This document shows, piece by piece, positions 11,291-24,539 of a stretch of 64,000 nt of DNA. The position numbers were made by a program, and so were the translations under genes. The stretch comes from Dryococelus australis (Eukaryota; Arthropoda; Insecta; Phasmatodea; Phasmatidae): the NCBI GenBank assembly GCA_029891345.1, contig CM056999.1, positions 24,897,418 through 24,961,417 on the forward strand. The letters are read 5' to 3'. Numbering within the stretch: the stretch's first letter is position 1; every line of letters starts with the position of its first letter. Under the pieces are notes generated by a model. That model ran no database searches. It was not told the origin of the DNA and saw only the letters and a program-made list of their open reading frames with translations.

Positions 11291-12609
11291 ATGGTGATCT
11301 TGACTGTCCCTACTCGGGGATGGCTTGGTGGGTCGTCACTCAGGTACGTAAGTGGGAAGTGGAATAGCAATCCTACGCTTTTGAACGGGTGGTGGGATTA
11401 CCAACTTAATTACTTTCCCAGCGGCGTGTGTATGGTACATGTCTTGATACTCGGCTTTCCTATAGTCTGGGGTGGAGATGGAGATTTACTGATCGGGGTA
11501 GGTAGGGTTGCATATAGTAACTATGTAATGTCATCTAATGTCATCATGGCCAACAAATCCCTAACCAAGAATCGAATTCGGACTGGTGCAAGGGGATCAC
11601 CACTGGTGAAATCTGTTGTGTTTTGGGTGGGGTGATCTCAGGTGTCGTCGCCAGAGGTGTGTTATCCGAAAGGGTGTCAGTCGCCGGAAAGGAAGCCGGT
11701 CATTCTAATTTGGGCTGCAGTGCACGTCAGGCCTTGTGACGTAGTCTACTAGGGAGGCCACCGCCCTTTCTGGTCATCAGAATTTATTACTCGTAAACAA
11801 TTATAATTGACTTACAGATATTCTTAATTATTCTTGGCTTACCAATTATGACACTGGTCATGCCTTCTCCAACCATCATCCAGTATTTATGTTTGAGTGT
11901 CTTTTGTCGTTACAGTTACTCTGAGGCTTTACCGGATAACCATGGTCAGAGTTGGTATGAGCCTGTGGAGAGACATGGGAGGGAGTCCCGGGCTTACCCA
12001 GTTGCCAGAGTATGTCTTCTCATGCTCTAGATCCTGTTAGGGACACTCTGACACTTGGAAACTCTGTCCCCTCACCCTTGTCCAACAGAGAAGATTTTAA
12101 AATTGGGTTTGAGCTGAATTATGCAACAAAGTCACCAACTTAATGTTATATGAATTGGGGGCAAAGTTAATCATTACTCACACTAGTAATTATGGTTTCA
12201 ATTAAAGCATTTTTATTTACGCTATTTGGAAATTCTGGGGAAATCCTATTAGTACAAGGTGCCCAGTAATAAGTTTCCGCTCGTGAGTTATGCTTAATCA
12301 GGTGAGGACAAACCTGGTAACTTCGAAACTAAAACTAGAAATAAACTTCAAAATCTGTGTTGTTCTTTACAGCGATGGCTTCTGAGGGAGGACCTAAGAC
12401 GCCACGACGGCCTGCTACCGTGGAGTCAAGGATGACTGGAGTAGAGGGTGCAGGGTGTGGTCATAGAGGTTACCTCGGGAGAGCTGCAGGAGCCGGTGTT
12501 GGAAGTTGAGCTTTGGGCAGGCTGCTGGAGCTGGAGAGATGGTGTTCTTCAAGGTGTTGGGAGAAGAGGAGTAGTTCTTCCAGACCCTAGTAGAGCTCGC
12601 TGACCAGTG

Positions 12610-12975
12610 TGGTTGGCGAGTCGATGATCTCTGGCAAGGGCAATCTTTAGCTTCCTTATATAATCCCTGCCTCTGCTTCTTGGCACTCCAATGGGTGTGG
12701 GGGTTGCAAGCCTCTCGACAAGGGGTTGGTTATCTCTGGTAATGGGCGGCGTAGCGTATTTTCTTATCGCCCTTTATTGAGGCTGACGACAGTTTTACCT
12801 CCTCGGCCCGAGGATTGGCATCTGTGATGACACAGGGCACAAGGGTGCTGTGATCTTGTGGGTTTCCTTCCATATTTTTCATCTGAGGTGGCAGGTCCGC
12901 AAGCTTGTCAGGTAAAACAATCTTAGTTGATCGGGTGACGACTGCATATCTGAATTCAGGCAGGCAGTACAAATT
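12610..12975 (-). repeat. Repeat family B (LTR-like), copy 1
   Basis: On the minus strand it begins TGTACTGCC and carries, about 300 bases in, a TATATAAGGAAGC promoter-like motif (12666-12651). Both features recur in the copy at 63.13 kb, and the start recurs at 16.35 kb. A TG start plus a conserved TATA box fits an LTR. The copy probably continues below 12610 towards 12.1 kb, but homology there is hard to follow. An 80-codon frame (12972-12730) lies within it and is probably not a gene. Confidence 0.5.
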
Positions 12976-15900
12976 TGATAATTATTCTTTTAATTATAAT
13001 TGTGACCGCTCGTGGAATCAACTCTATCAGTATGTGACTTTAGTATGCCACTGTAGTGACTTGCCCTGAGCGCTTTATCGCTCGTTGATGGTTCAAAGTC
13101 GCCCGTAGAGCGTGCAGGCATGCTGCGAAGCCATGTGGCCTGCATCAATCGGCCACCCCGTGAAGAGACGGAGACGTATCTCGAGTAGAACCACTTTCTA
13201 TTTCTGGTTGTATAGTTGATGCCTCAATCATCGTACTGGTTATAGATCTGGACTCGTGCCTCTTCTTTGGCTTGCACAGCCAGCTGGAGTGCTAGTGGCC
13301 CATATCTAGCCCGGGGCATCTGGGTACTGTCACCAAGTTAACGACCTCTCCTCTCTCTGACCCTCTTTGGCTCTTTCTTTCCCTTCTTCCGCTGTGGTTG
13401 GGGAAGGTGGCGGCGGAACATTTTGGCTCATCCGTCAGTTGCTGTTCACGCTTCTCTGTCGCCGTAGGGAGGAGTGTTTGTGGAAAGGAATCTACGGGAG
13501 CAGGTCGTTTTCTCAACGAACCCTGGTCTTCCTATGTTGAGAGCAGTTTACATACCCAGTAAACTTGTGTACTTTTGAACAACAATTTCACAATCTTTTA
13601 TGCAAGTTATCAAGTTTCATAAATTGTTTATCTCTGCCCTCAAGAGAAAAACGTGTAACTAATGATTCAGCAAATAACAAATCCCACTCGCAAGGATTTT
13701 TATATGGGGAGTTTACCGTGGTTGCTGTGGGACGAAGTTATCTGTAGTTCTTTCCCCATTGGAAGCAACTTTCTCGGAGCTCTGCTAAATATCTACTTGC
13801 AAGCCCGTTTCGTATCCTTCCACCAAATGTAAACAAACATTGCCATGTGACTCCCACGCAGCATCTGTCAAAATCAATGTTTACATTCCATTGTGTGTAT
13901 ACATATGTTCGTATACTTTCGCTACACCTAAAAATAAATATTGAAATGTGACTTCTGCTTTTATACCTGTCAAATGTGTTGTTTACTGTTTACAACTTTT
14001 CAAAGAATTCTGACATATTCCTAAAACCATTATGACGTTTTAAAAAATTCCTGAATTTACGACAGTTCTTACAGTTATTTTACATAAAAATATTTGTTTT
14101 CCACAACATAGCTCAATACATGTAATGCGCGTTAGTATCTTTCTGCGACTATGTTTAACATTGTTACAACTGCGAGTTGAAGGGCTGTACTAATTATCCT
14201 TTTGTTATTGATATGTGTTGGGTCATTTCTTTAAAAGGACGGCCTCAGTTGGAATAAATATTAAAACGAAAGAACAACCAGTCAAACGAAAAAGACACAT
14301 TGAATTCAAGCACGCAACTCGTGTTTCTCATTTTTGTCATACAAACTTAAAAATATAGCAGTGAACATGCACACAAATAATCCTACGATAACTTTTATTC
14401 CGCTCATATTTCTATTTATTGCTACTTAATGTTTATTAGGTTTATTGAAATTTATCGGGCCGAACTTAGTATTTTTCTTCTGGGATTGTGGCAAATTACG
14501 TTACACAACTGTTTTTCAAATCCCTTAGGGCAAAGGTACAATGTTGTGATAAATAAACAGACGTGGATGTAAATAATTTTCTTCGTCATAAAAACAGTTC
14601 ACAGTTTAAATGTATAAATAGTGCTAATCAAATATTTGAAATCACGCACATACAGGGCCAGCGTACTGACCACGATACACAAAGGCACGCCATTTCACAG
14701 ACGCATGATTAACGAAACACACATCACGGTATATTTATTACTGCTGTGGAAACGCAGATTTATCACAGCATCGTAACTTGCCTAGGTAGGTTTAAAAACA
14801 CATTGTCTACAAACGTGATGTGGTAATTTGAATTATTTTTCGGAGTAAGTGTAATTTATGCTTCGTTTGGTAAAACAACAACACGCCATGTTGTGGCTCA
14901 CCATGTCTGCCAACTTCACTTTGTCTCTGACTCGCCATCATATCTAAATGTATTAAAATAAGTATTCAAACATTAAAATCTCTTTTCAGTTGTAAATTAC
15001 AAATTCAAAAATTATTTTGCTCTAATAAGTATTAAGTATGCTACATTTGAAAACATGTACAATTTGTTGTGTACTCGCGAAGTGAAATTTCCCGAGTTTT
15101 AAAGAGACGAAGAAAGAGAGAGAGAAAGCGACAAGCCTCGCCCAGCAAACAGTTTATCAGATGTTTTCTCGCTCTATTAAACAACACCGTACCATTACGA
15201 CCTACTCACAATATTTTCCGCTGTTATTTTAAACTGCAAAAATGATTTATGTTGTCATCAGGGCTACCTTAATATTTAAATAGGCACCATTTAATTTACA
15301 AATTGTATACTAAAAAACTAGGTTGAAATAATATTTTTACTGTGAACTATTTCTCACCGGTCGTTGCCAACAAGTCGCTGCTCTCGCTGTTGTTAATTCA
15401 TATTTAAAAATAAATAAATATTACAAGTTATAAAAGATATTAAGGTAAAGGTTCATTTATTCAATAATACAGTACTCTAAAGTTAACCACACTGTTATAT
15501 ATTTGTGGAATACAGGTTATTGAAAAAACTAGTTGACATGTTATGCCTAAAGTGTTTTTTCAAAGGTATATTTTCATAAGTCGCTTCCAATCGGGAATGG
15601 ACTATAGTCTATTTATCAGCGAGCACTGTCGCACAGCAAAACCATTTACGTGTGAGTAAATGCAAACTCATTAATTTTCAAAAACATTTTTTCGCCTTAT
15701 ATCTTTAGAATTTCTCCATACAAGTAAAATTTTAAGTTGTAGAAGGAATATGAACACTTGAGTAACATTAACATTTACATCACTTGGTTTCACTTCCACT
15801 TCATTATTACAATTTATAGGTAGTTACTTAATTGCTACAGTAGCCACTAATTTGGCATGATCATCTTAGTTTCTATTACATTATACAATTCCAAACTTTT

Positions 15901-16340
15901 CTAAATAGGCTGTGGCCTGTTACACTTACGTAACTTAGGTATATCTACGTACACGAATATATCTCGTTCAGACTTGATACTCTCTCAGTATCATTGGTAC
16001 ATAAATTTTAGGTTATGATCTACGTTCTACGTCAACCTACATCTTTTATCTCACTATACAACAGCATCTTCAATAATTCTTGCTTTGTTTGTTTCTCGTC
16101 TAACTGGGAGACGTGTACTTCTAGTTCATTACACCAACCTACACATTTCTTACTTATCTCTACATATTGATTCATGCCACACTGCTGCGCAGAATGACTG
16201 CACACCCTGTGAGTGTCTTCGCCCCACAAATGAGCTAGCAAGAGCTCGGCTCAAGTCACAAACAGTGGCGGACTACTATTCACATGACTACTGAATTGAC
16301 CCCATATGGAGAACTTCAAACACGGAAATAATTAACGCAT
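12976..16340. other. No gene recognised; mainly AT-rich intronic-type sequence
   Basis: 12976-13560 is GC-richer with pyrimidine-rich patches. 13560-16340 is AT-rich and mostly non-repetitive by eye. I see no LRR-type exon, transposase or RNA gene. Confidence 0.4.
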
Positions 16341-16352
16341 TTAATTATGAAT

Positions 16353-16978
16353 TGTACTGCCCAACCAGGTTCCGACATGCGGTCACCACCCCCTTGAGTC
16401 AAGATTGTTTTACCTGACGAGCCACTGCCCAAAGATAACAGAGAAGGAAGTTTCAACCGACAGCACAGGATCGCAGCTCCCCCGCTGCCCCGTGATGTCA
16501 TACCTGCTGAGCCTCTAGCGGAGACTATAAACTTGTGGTCGCCTTAGCACAGGGAGATAAGAAATACTCTGCGCCGCCGCAACCCTATGATAACCAACCC
16601 CTGTGGAGAAAGGCTATCGTCCCCCACATCTACAGAAGACTGCTGATACTGGGATTTCCAACTGTGTAAGGAGGCACAGACACGCCTCTCTCCAGAGATC
16701 GCCGGCTCGTCGGATGCATAGGTCAGCAAGCTCTCCCTGGTCTGACCGAGACCTCCCTCCTCTCCTACAGCCTGCAAATGGCTCAACCACTCTAGCAGCT
16801 CGTGAATGCTCATCCACTCCTGCAAGAGCCGGCATACCACTCCTGAGGTAAACCTCGACGTCTACTACCAGCACCTCAATGTTCACTTCCTGCACCTCTT
16901 TACCCCAGTCACTGTGACTCCGCAGTAACAGGTCGCCGCGACGTTCCGTCTGGACAACCACCCCTTCGGGAGGTTACA
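16353..16978 (+). repeat. Repeat family B (LTR-like), copy 2
   Basis: Begins TGTACTGCC and ends GGAGGTTACA, giving TGTA...TACA termini over 626 bp. Blocks shared with the 63.13 kb copy include GACATGCGGTCACCACCC near the start, GAGATAAGAAAT in the middle, and CGCAGTAACAGGTC with TCTGGACAACCACC near the end. No polypurine tract precedes it, so it is probably a solo LTR. No clear target duplication is left. Confidence 0.5.
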
Positions 16979-17049
16979 TTGTAAATTGCGTAAAGTAGAC
17001 AGAGATATTTTGGTTCTATTACATGTTGACCTTCACCTGTGTCATTTAA

Positions 17050-19470
17050 TTATAAAATAATTATTAATGAATTTAAAGTGTAAAATCCAAATGGGATTCC
17101 TCATTGTTTTCAAATCTAATAATTAAATATTACATCAAACTATAGAATCGTTGACTAACTGTCTTTTAAAACATAAAACATGCAGTTTTTTCTGCACAGC
17201 CATGTTATATGAGAAAAAGTGTTTTTCTCCTCAAAAACTAGTAAATGTTTTTATTTAGCTTGGTAAATAATTTGGTTTTTGTGTATTATTTACGTATTAT
17301 AAGGCAAGTTTCTTTATTAAATGATGAGTTTCTTTTCGATTTGCGGATTTTACGTATTATTTTGGAATTTAATGATTTTGATGGTTTTTTTTTTTTCTGA
17401 TTGGTTATTAAAATGTATTGGTTGCGAATTCGTTCTTCAGGGTATTACCCTAGGAAGATATATTGTAATATTAAATGTTTAATTTGCCCTTACTTAAGAT
17501 TAAAAATATATTACTAAAGTATTTTTTGAGTGCTACTTTTATTCTCCGATATTGAAGAATTTATCATAAATGAATTTTCCTGTGGTTTTGTATGTTTATT
17601 TAATGCATCAAATAGTACATAGTGTGACATTGACTTTAACACAGATATCCAAAATCCTTTTGTTTATGAACAGAAGTGAACAAATGATTGCATGAGTGAA
17701 AAACTATTCATATGTTCTTATTTTTTTTGCATTTTCAGAAACAAAGTTAAAATATTTGAATGTACTGTATGTTGACAAATTCCTAAACGTGTTTCAGGGT
17801 AAAAACTTTTTTTATGCCAATATCTCATTTCTAAATTACCTAAATTGTAAAGCGTGGATGTGCAACTATTTACTGTAAATTGTAATGTATTACAGTGTTA
17901 TGTTCATCAACACCGTAAAGGATTTGTTATAAAAATATGATTTTATATTTTTTGAGAAATTTTGACCAAAATTTTCATGTTCTAGTGAAACTTTTCCACG
18001 CTAGTAATTTTATCCACTTCTGTTTTAATAATGCTAAAAAAGTCGGTTTTTGCTGAACTTAAAATTCAAGTTAATCCGCATTGATCAAAAGAAATTTCTG
18101 TAGTACCACTGAAAATTACACGCTCTTATAATTAAACAACAAAGTGCTAACACGATAACATAAAGTCATTTGTACTCGCCAAAACGTACAAGTTGGTATA
18201 CAATACATGATGTCAACTTGCACATGTAATACTAATATAAATCACAAATAAAATAAATTTTCAACATACCTTGTTTTGCCGACGTCTCGCTGCCCTGCAT
18301 TTAGACCTATTTATGTAATTTATCACTTCCGAAATAATCTGTTGAGTTGTGATGTCACTCTTAAGTCGTACTTTGGAACAAATATAGTAAATAATTACAA
18401 CGGAAGTTTGGAACTACACGTAGTGTATTTAGAGAGCACGAAATACAAAAAAAAAATGAAAAAATGTGGGAATACAGTACATATGTATAAGAAATATGTA
18501 CTGTAGAATTTTATTGGATTATCAACAAACAATTTCAATGTTTTCGACTGTCAGTCAAGTTGGTAACGATGAGCAAAAAGCAGCAGTGCAATATTTTTGA
18601 GATAATGAATTGTGATGCGACGTTGCCAACAGGCACAAGTTTTTTACTTGATTTTTCATTAAACTTATGAATGCATTATGTATAAAAATGTAACTCTAAT
18701 AAATATGTCCGGAAAGATAGACAAAGGCAACACAAAGTTAAGGAAACAATATTCACTGCACTTTATAAGTAACTATTGATGTTATGCATGAGAAAAAGAT
18801 TTTGCTGCTTTAGTTCACACAGCTGCTGCTGCCACCACGCCACAAATACAGATTGATAGACACCATTTTGTGTAATGTGTTGCCGTGGTTTTGCTTTCTC
18901 AAGTCACGTTACCATCTGTGGAATTGTAATCTTGCGATGTTTATTTGTAAACATTGCAACATAATTCAAGTTTTCTGTCTCAAAGGTTTTGTAGTGGAGA
19001 AATTAAGTTGAAATTTACTATGTTTGTATGGTATCGTAACTTAACAATATTTTCAGGAATATAAACATTTAGTGTGACCTACACATGAAATATTAATTAT
19101 CGCTAATTTTTCATCAAAGACTTCTGATGCTGCATATACACACCAAAATACTGACGCAAGCCAGCATGCTGCACAGCGAGAATGTGCGCTCTACGGATGA
19201 CTTTGCCCCATCTACAAAAGCCACATGCGCTCAGGGGTGAAATATATAAGTGGCAAACCATAGTAAATGTATCACACTAAGACAGCCCACAAGCCTGGTT
19301 ATCGGATTACATCATTGTTAGTTACGTTCGTAATTACAATCCCCATTGCCTGCCCAGACATATGCAAGCAAAAGGCACCTCTGTAAAATAAATAAATATT
19401 ATTAGACATAGAGAGCGTTGCGTCTTAGATGGAATTACGGTAAGTTCTACGTCCGAGGACAAACCCCATT
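17050..19470. other. AT-rich intronic-type sequence without a recognised gene
   Basis: Short open frames are AT-driven. A frame at 17696-17878 has a weak leucine pattern (LKYLNVL) behind an AG, but it lacks a donor and LRR spacing, so I do not call an exon. Confidence 0.4.
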
Positions 19471-19472
19471 CA

Positions 19473-19850
19473 TTGTGTCATAACCAAATTTTGCAACCAA
19501 TCTGCCATTTCGTCCCACTTGAGATCACCACCTCACTGGATCATCTTCTAGGTGCCCAATGGCCAGGGTATCCGATAACAGAATACGAGGACCAGGTTAA
19601 ATTGCTCTCCCTGGAAGATAGCACTAGTCCTTGCAACACTCCAACTAGGCAGTCAACTAAAACGACTAGTAATGTCAAACTGCGGTTAGGTAGATTAATC
19701 CGTGTATCACACCCAGAATGTACAGTACTTCCGAAGTTCTGTTCAATAAAGCTAGCGTCGGGAAAAGTTGTACGGTTTCGAATCCCTGCTCATCATATAA
19801 CCGACCACACAAAGCACCTCCTTCTCCTGATCTTGTTTCTACGTGGCAAC
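19473..19850 (+). pseudogene. Repeat family A, copy 2: fragment of an unrecognised mobile-element protein
   Basis: An open frame with TSLDHLLGAQWPGY near its start, then SNVKLRLGRLIRVSHP, then FCSIKLASGKVVRFRIP. The copy at 60.8-61.1 kb on the other strand reads SPLDHLLGWCTPEY, then SNIKLDSGKLVRVRHP, then CCAIKLGPGKTTRV in the same order and spacing. The repeated IKL-x-SGK-x-VR-x-x-P module, twice about 24 residues apart, is the visible signature. No known domain is recognised. It is open to about 19934, but similarity ends near 19850. Confidence 0.52.
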
Positions 19851-20039
19851 CTACTCACCCGGTTAAAATCTCCTCTGCTAGAACTGCCAGACCACACACT
19901 CCCACCTCCACGACAAACTAAGTGGTCCCCATGATTTATGGGGCATCGTTAACTTTAACATCAGTGACTAAAAAACTATGATTTGGCACTTGGTCTAGTG
20001 ATGCATAACACCATCGAATTAGGAATATATCAAGAATTC

Positions 20040-20139
20040 AATGTGCCCATTTATGCATGTGTGCATGTATGTTTATGAATGTATGTACGTATGTACGTAT
20101 GTATGTATATATGATTGTATGTATGTTTGTATGTGTGTA
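20040..20139. repeat. (ATGT)n-type degenerate microsatellite
   Basis: Runs of ATGT/GTAT up to the TA (20138-20139) that borders the Tigger element. Confidence 0.85.
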
Positions 20140-23015
20140 CAGTAAAACCTTTTCAATTAGTGCTAGAGACCTAATTTTTCAACTTAAAATTACATATATT
20201 TGAGTTATCAAATTAAAAAAAATTGGTTTTATGTGTATTAAAGGAATTCACATTTTCCTTTTCCAAAGTAAACACAACTACGGCCCCAGGAATAACTACC
20301 CTCTCTGAATTAAAATCCTGTTTTGGGGAACCATAACATTTTTGGTTAAAAAAAGGCCAAAATTGGAAGGAAATAGCCTAAAAAATAAGTTTATTGCATT
20401 TACCTTGGTGATTAATTATATGTTCACATAAGTAAAGTATAGGTGTTGTAATTGTTACCTTTAATCGTTAAGCCAAAATATAAAAAAACAAAAAAAAAGA
20501 ATATTTGGTTAAAAACTGCAGCTATGATAGTGAACAGCGTGTTGCGGACAAAAAAGACGAAACACGCACAGATGTAAGAATCCAGCGTTGTGGAGGCGCA
20601 GTGTATGACTGGTAGGGGGTCAGCTGTAGCAGCCAGACTGAAGGGGAAAGCAAGCCTCCACAGGCTTCCTTACCCCTACCTGGCGGGCCAAGAGAGGGAT
20701 GGCACATATACGTTCCAGTGGTTGCCAGGCAACATTCCTCCCCTTATCCAAACTACTTCACAAAGCATGTGACTGAAGGAAATTGGGTCATACTTTAATT
20801 GTCCTTTTTAGCGGCCACGCCCACATTGGCCCTTCTGGGACTTCAGTGCATAATGTCCGCACCTCATTTTTATTGCAAAAATGTGTTCAGATAACCTGGA
20901 CTTTTGCATGTATGTAAGTTTCCCTGTGGATTTCTTAACCGCAAGTACAGTATCGGCCGTGTGTCCATCTGCAAACTTACATTTATTCCCCCACCATGAC
21001 AAATGCACTTTGCTCAAAAATTCTTTTTTTTGCTAGCAATGTTTTGTGTCAAAGAATGTAATTTATTAGATACATTTTAATAATTTAATATTTATGTTTT
21101 TTTAGAAGTGAAGATTTAGTTACTGAATCCTAAGAAGAATCACATGTTTTAGTATGAAACACACATTTACAGAGTACACTGCAGAAAAATCATTACTGAA
21201 AAAGTCAAAACACGTTACACATTCTTGAAAAAATTAGCCAATTTTAGTTTGGTTTTTTTGAAGTCGTGTACACTTTTATGATGAAATAGTGAATTTTGTC
21301 CATAGCTTTTATGACATTCTTGCAGATGTCACTTGAACTGACGACTCCGTCCATCATGAAAAGGGCTCCCAAAGCATAATTCCGAGATTGTTACACTGGT
21401 TATAGCAACACCTTTTTGCCTTCTTCTTTCTCTTCCTCCTCTTCCACGTTACGTTCACAGTTGTTGCACACTGAAGTGTCTGGATTGTCATCAGTATTTG
21501 TGAAAACCTGCTGGCAATTAAGTGTGTTGTTGCAGTTCAACCCACTTGCAATTCTCCTCGTCCACCCCGCATCTTCATCAGTTGCCACTTTCTCCTGTTC
21601 AAAACCACACTTAGCGAATCTGTTTTGTATCACTTCCACGGAGATGGAATCCCATGCTATTGAAACACCTGGCAAAGCATCTAACACATTCCTCTTCCTG
21701 ATATCTCTGACTGAAACATTCCCTTTGATTTTGTGCAACAGGAAACACACTAACCGCTTGCGGTATGCTCTTTTAAGACAATGTATATTGCCTTGATCCA
21801 AGGGCTGCAAGTAGTTGTTAGTGTTGACAGGTAGCAGCAGTACACAGACTTTTTCAGGTCAAGTCCGTCACTGTTTTGTGCTTAGCAACGATCCATTAAC
21901 AACAGGGCGTTTCTGTTCTTGCAACCCATTCTTCTGTCCTGTGTGATGAACCTCTCTTGAAACATTTTGCTTGTTACCCATTCTTTTTTTGAGGATTTGT
22001 AATCTCACGGATAGTGCTTAGTGTTTTTCAAACACCGTGTGGAGGCTCAAATTTTCAATTGACTACCTGCGCAAGTTTTTCTGTAACATCTGCATTATAG
22101 CATAACAATACTGTAACCCTGTCGTTAAATTTTTTTCCTCTGCAAATTTTCTTGTCCTTCAGTGCCATTGTTCTGCTAGGTTGCGCATTGTAAAACATTG
22201 CCATCTCATCGCCATTAAAGTTGTTTTTAGTTGCATATTGTTCGATGATCTACTTCATATTTTCGTGCCATGTGTCCACAGCCTCGACATTCACAGCAGA
22301 AAATTCACCACTTTTGAGCTGCCATGTGATGTTTAGCCGTTCTCTAAACCTCTGAAGCCAGCCATTCGAACACTGGAATTCAATCCCCATCTTCATAGCT
22401 ACCTCGCCGAGTTTCTCTTTTATTAAATATCTGTCTACAGGAATGTTATTGGCACGACACTGAGAAAACCATTCAAACAACTCGTCTTCCAGGACTAAAT
22501 ATTCGGCACCGCAATTATTTTTTCATTTTGAAACCTCTGCTCCTTCAAAAACATGGTTTTCTATTGAAACATGATTTTTCAGAAAAGTTGATTAAGTTGA
22601 AAGTGGGATGCCATATGCTTGTGCAGATTCAATCTTGCTCCTCTGATATTGTTTACTTCCCTAATTATTTTAAATTTTTCTTAAATAGTCTTTGCAGTGT
22701 ACTTTTGCTTTTTCTTTCTTATATTGTTCATGTAAAAACAAAGAAACCGAAACTACATGCAAAAATACGTATGTACAGTATTTAGCTTGAACAGTGTAGG
22801 CGATGCACATTTATTTTCATAATTATTGTAGCTTTGATTAATTAATCTTAACTTCATTTACATTTTTTTAATGAAATCCACCTTTGAATTACATAAAAGC
22901 CGAATTTCGAATTAACCAAACTTAAAAATCCTATTCTTCCATTTGGGGGAGAATAAACCCTTCAAATTGTATACAATTTCAAGTTAATTAACTTTGATTT
23001 AACATGGTTATACTG
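20140..23015 (-). mobile_element. Tigger/pogo-type DNA transposon (2876 bp)
   Basis: The left end reads CAGTAAAACCTTTTCAAT; the right end, inverted, reads CAGTATAACCATGTTAAAT. Each is flanked by TA (20138-20139 and 23016-23017), the target duplication of the Tc1/mariner-pogo group. The interior codes on the minus strand for a CENP-B/DDE-type transposase in broken frames. Length is close to full-size Tigger elements. Several frameshifts and stops show it is dead. It is embedded between microsatellites on both sides. Confidence 0.85.
21390..22512 (-). pseudogene. Tigger/pogo transposase, degenerate
   Basis: Minus-strand fragments in order. First, a CENP-B-type helix-turn-helix part, EYLVLEDELFEWFSQCRANN followed by GWLQRFRERLNI (about 22510-22250). 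Second, the start of the DDE catalytic domain with NGDEMAMFYNAQPSRT and VTVLLCYNADVTEK (about 22225-22060). Third, the C-terminal catalytic part with LQPLDQGNIHCLKRAYRKR (from 21810), which holds the last acidic position of the family. The enzyme would cut and paste its own element at TA sites. Frames change at least twice, and the middle catalytic Asp region (about 21820-22050) is not readable. The N-terminal DNA-binding half upstream of 22512 is lost or too decayed. Confidence 0.82.
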
Positions 23016-23029
23016 TATATGTACACACA

Positions 23030-23175
23030 CAAACACACAGAGAGAGATAGAGAGATAGATAAATAGATAAAGAGAGATAGATAGATAGAGAGCGATATGT
23101 GTGTGTGTGTGTGTGTGTGCGTGTGCGTGAGAGATAGAGAGAGAGAGAGCGAGAGAGATAGAGATAGAGAGACAT
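23030..23175. repeat. Mixed CA/GAGA/GATA/GT microsatellite
   Basis: Blocks of CACA, (GATA)n, (GT)n and (GA)n in succession, abutting the right end of the Tigger element. The open frames here are repeat artefacts. Confidence 0.92.
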
Positions 23176-23179
23176 AGAT

Positions 23180-24317
23180 GTGCAACGAGGAGCAACTGCT
23201 GGTTTTTTAAATGTATTTTTAATTTTTTTCTAATGTGCTTTATTAACCACAACCCACGTATCAGGAACAGGTTTTCTAATATTTATACACTGCTTTAAAA
23301 TGAAAATTGTGCAAAAACATTTTTGTTTTGTTTATAGGACTTGAGTTTTTGATTAAGGTGATTTTGTAGCTCAATATGGATATTCAATATAACTATCAAA
23401 ACATATACTGTAATTAATGTTCTTCCGTTATTGGACATACGTACATACTTCTAAGTAAGAAAACTTTTTTTCATAGCAGTATGTGACATTAGTTATAGAA
23501 TAATTGTATTTTTTTTTGGAAGATAGGAAGGCAAGTTTAAAGTAGGTTCCTTATGGCTTGCCCAGTTACAGATGGTCCTAGAGACCAGATTTTGTGCTGA
23601 TGATTAGTTAACAATAATTTATCATTTTATGCATAGTGCATACAAATTTGATAATGTTTAAACAAATACATGAACAAGAGAGAGTATGTTGTGTTAACTA
23701 TGACAATGCATAGCATTGCCATAGGTGAAAAAATCACTTTTTAAGGTTTTAACTTTATTCTGACTCATGTTGAGGTTCCTAGACAGAGTGGATTTTTGTG
23801 GTAATTTTAAAGGAATGTCTTTAATATGATTTTATAGAGGAAAAAAACTGTCTAACCTGGAAATTGAATTATTTTTATAATTTTCTTTTACAATTTTCCT
23901 ATTTTCATTAAATTAGCACTTTTATCTTATTCATACAATATGTGATAGTTACTGCTTTTATTCAGTCAGCCAAAATGACAACCACCTAAAATTAATTAAT
24001 TTCTTCCCATCTTCTAAAAATTCAAATTATTCTTATCACTTAATTTCTACATATTTTGGTGCAAATTGTTGGTAATGATTTTACAGATAAAATAGCATAC
24101 TGTAATATATTTTGGCTAAATTTAATTTAATTTTGTTTTTTATCAGAAATTTGGGTGTGAGGTGTGGTGTATTAACCTGCATCTTGGTATTTAGAAGTGT
24201 ATTAACATGCATTTCAGTATTGTTTCTGTTTTATCACTATTCACAATTTAATATTGTCTGTACAGATAGAGCATTGGTGTGTACCTCTGTTGACTGTCAT
24301 TTTTATTACTGTTTCAG
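23180..24317. other. Intron sequence upstream of the first visible CARMIL exon
   Basis: AT-rich, with no repeat or gene recognised. It ends in the acceptor TTTTATTACTGTTTCAG before 24318. Confidence 0.4.
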
Positions 24318-24395
24318 AACCTGTGCAATTTCCTGGCACAACCCAATACCATCACGCATCTTGACATCTCTGCTACAGATATTGCACTTGAAACT
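24318..24395 (+). CDS. CARMIL: CARMIL internal exon (leucine-rich repeat)
   Basis: A 78-bp exon of exactly 26 codons, open in one frame. It follows a pyrimidine-rich acceptor (tttttattactgtttcag) and precedes a GTGAGT-type donor. It encodes a leucine-rich repeat strand with the core ITHLDIS, preceded by NLCNFLAQPNT. CARMIL proteins bind actin capping protein and regulate actin assembly at the membrane; this segment would lie in their long LRR domain. The exon is phase 0 at both ends and joins in frame to the exon at 59059, giving about 27 residues from ITHLDIS to LVHLNVS. Identification rests on recall of the family, not a search. Another LRR protein is possible but less likely given the companion exon. 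Confidence 0.72.
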
Positions 24396-24539
24396 GTGAG
24401 TTAGTCTCCCTAAAATTTGTGCAATTTGTGGTTTAAAATTATTTTTCTGAAAGTAACACATCTGTGATGAGATTATATAGTTTAATACTAAAAAATAGCA
24501 ACGAGACTGGCGACCTAACATCCTCTTTCATCCTCCGAG

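Noticed and set aside
12730-12972. Gypsy gag-like reading of the minus frame starting MYCLPEFRYAVV
   Set aside because: The same DNA in the other copies is not open, and the TGTACTGCC start plus TATA box fit an LTR better.
17696-17878. Possible LRR exon with LKYLNVL after an AG
   Set aside because: No donor at a sensible place, and the leucine spacing does not match the CARMIL repeats.
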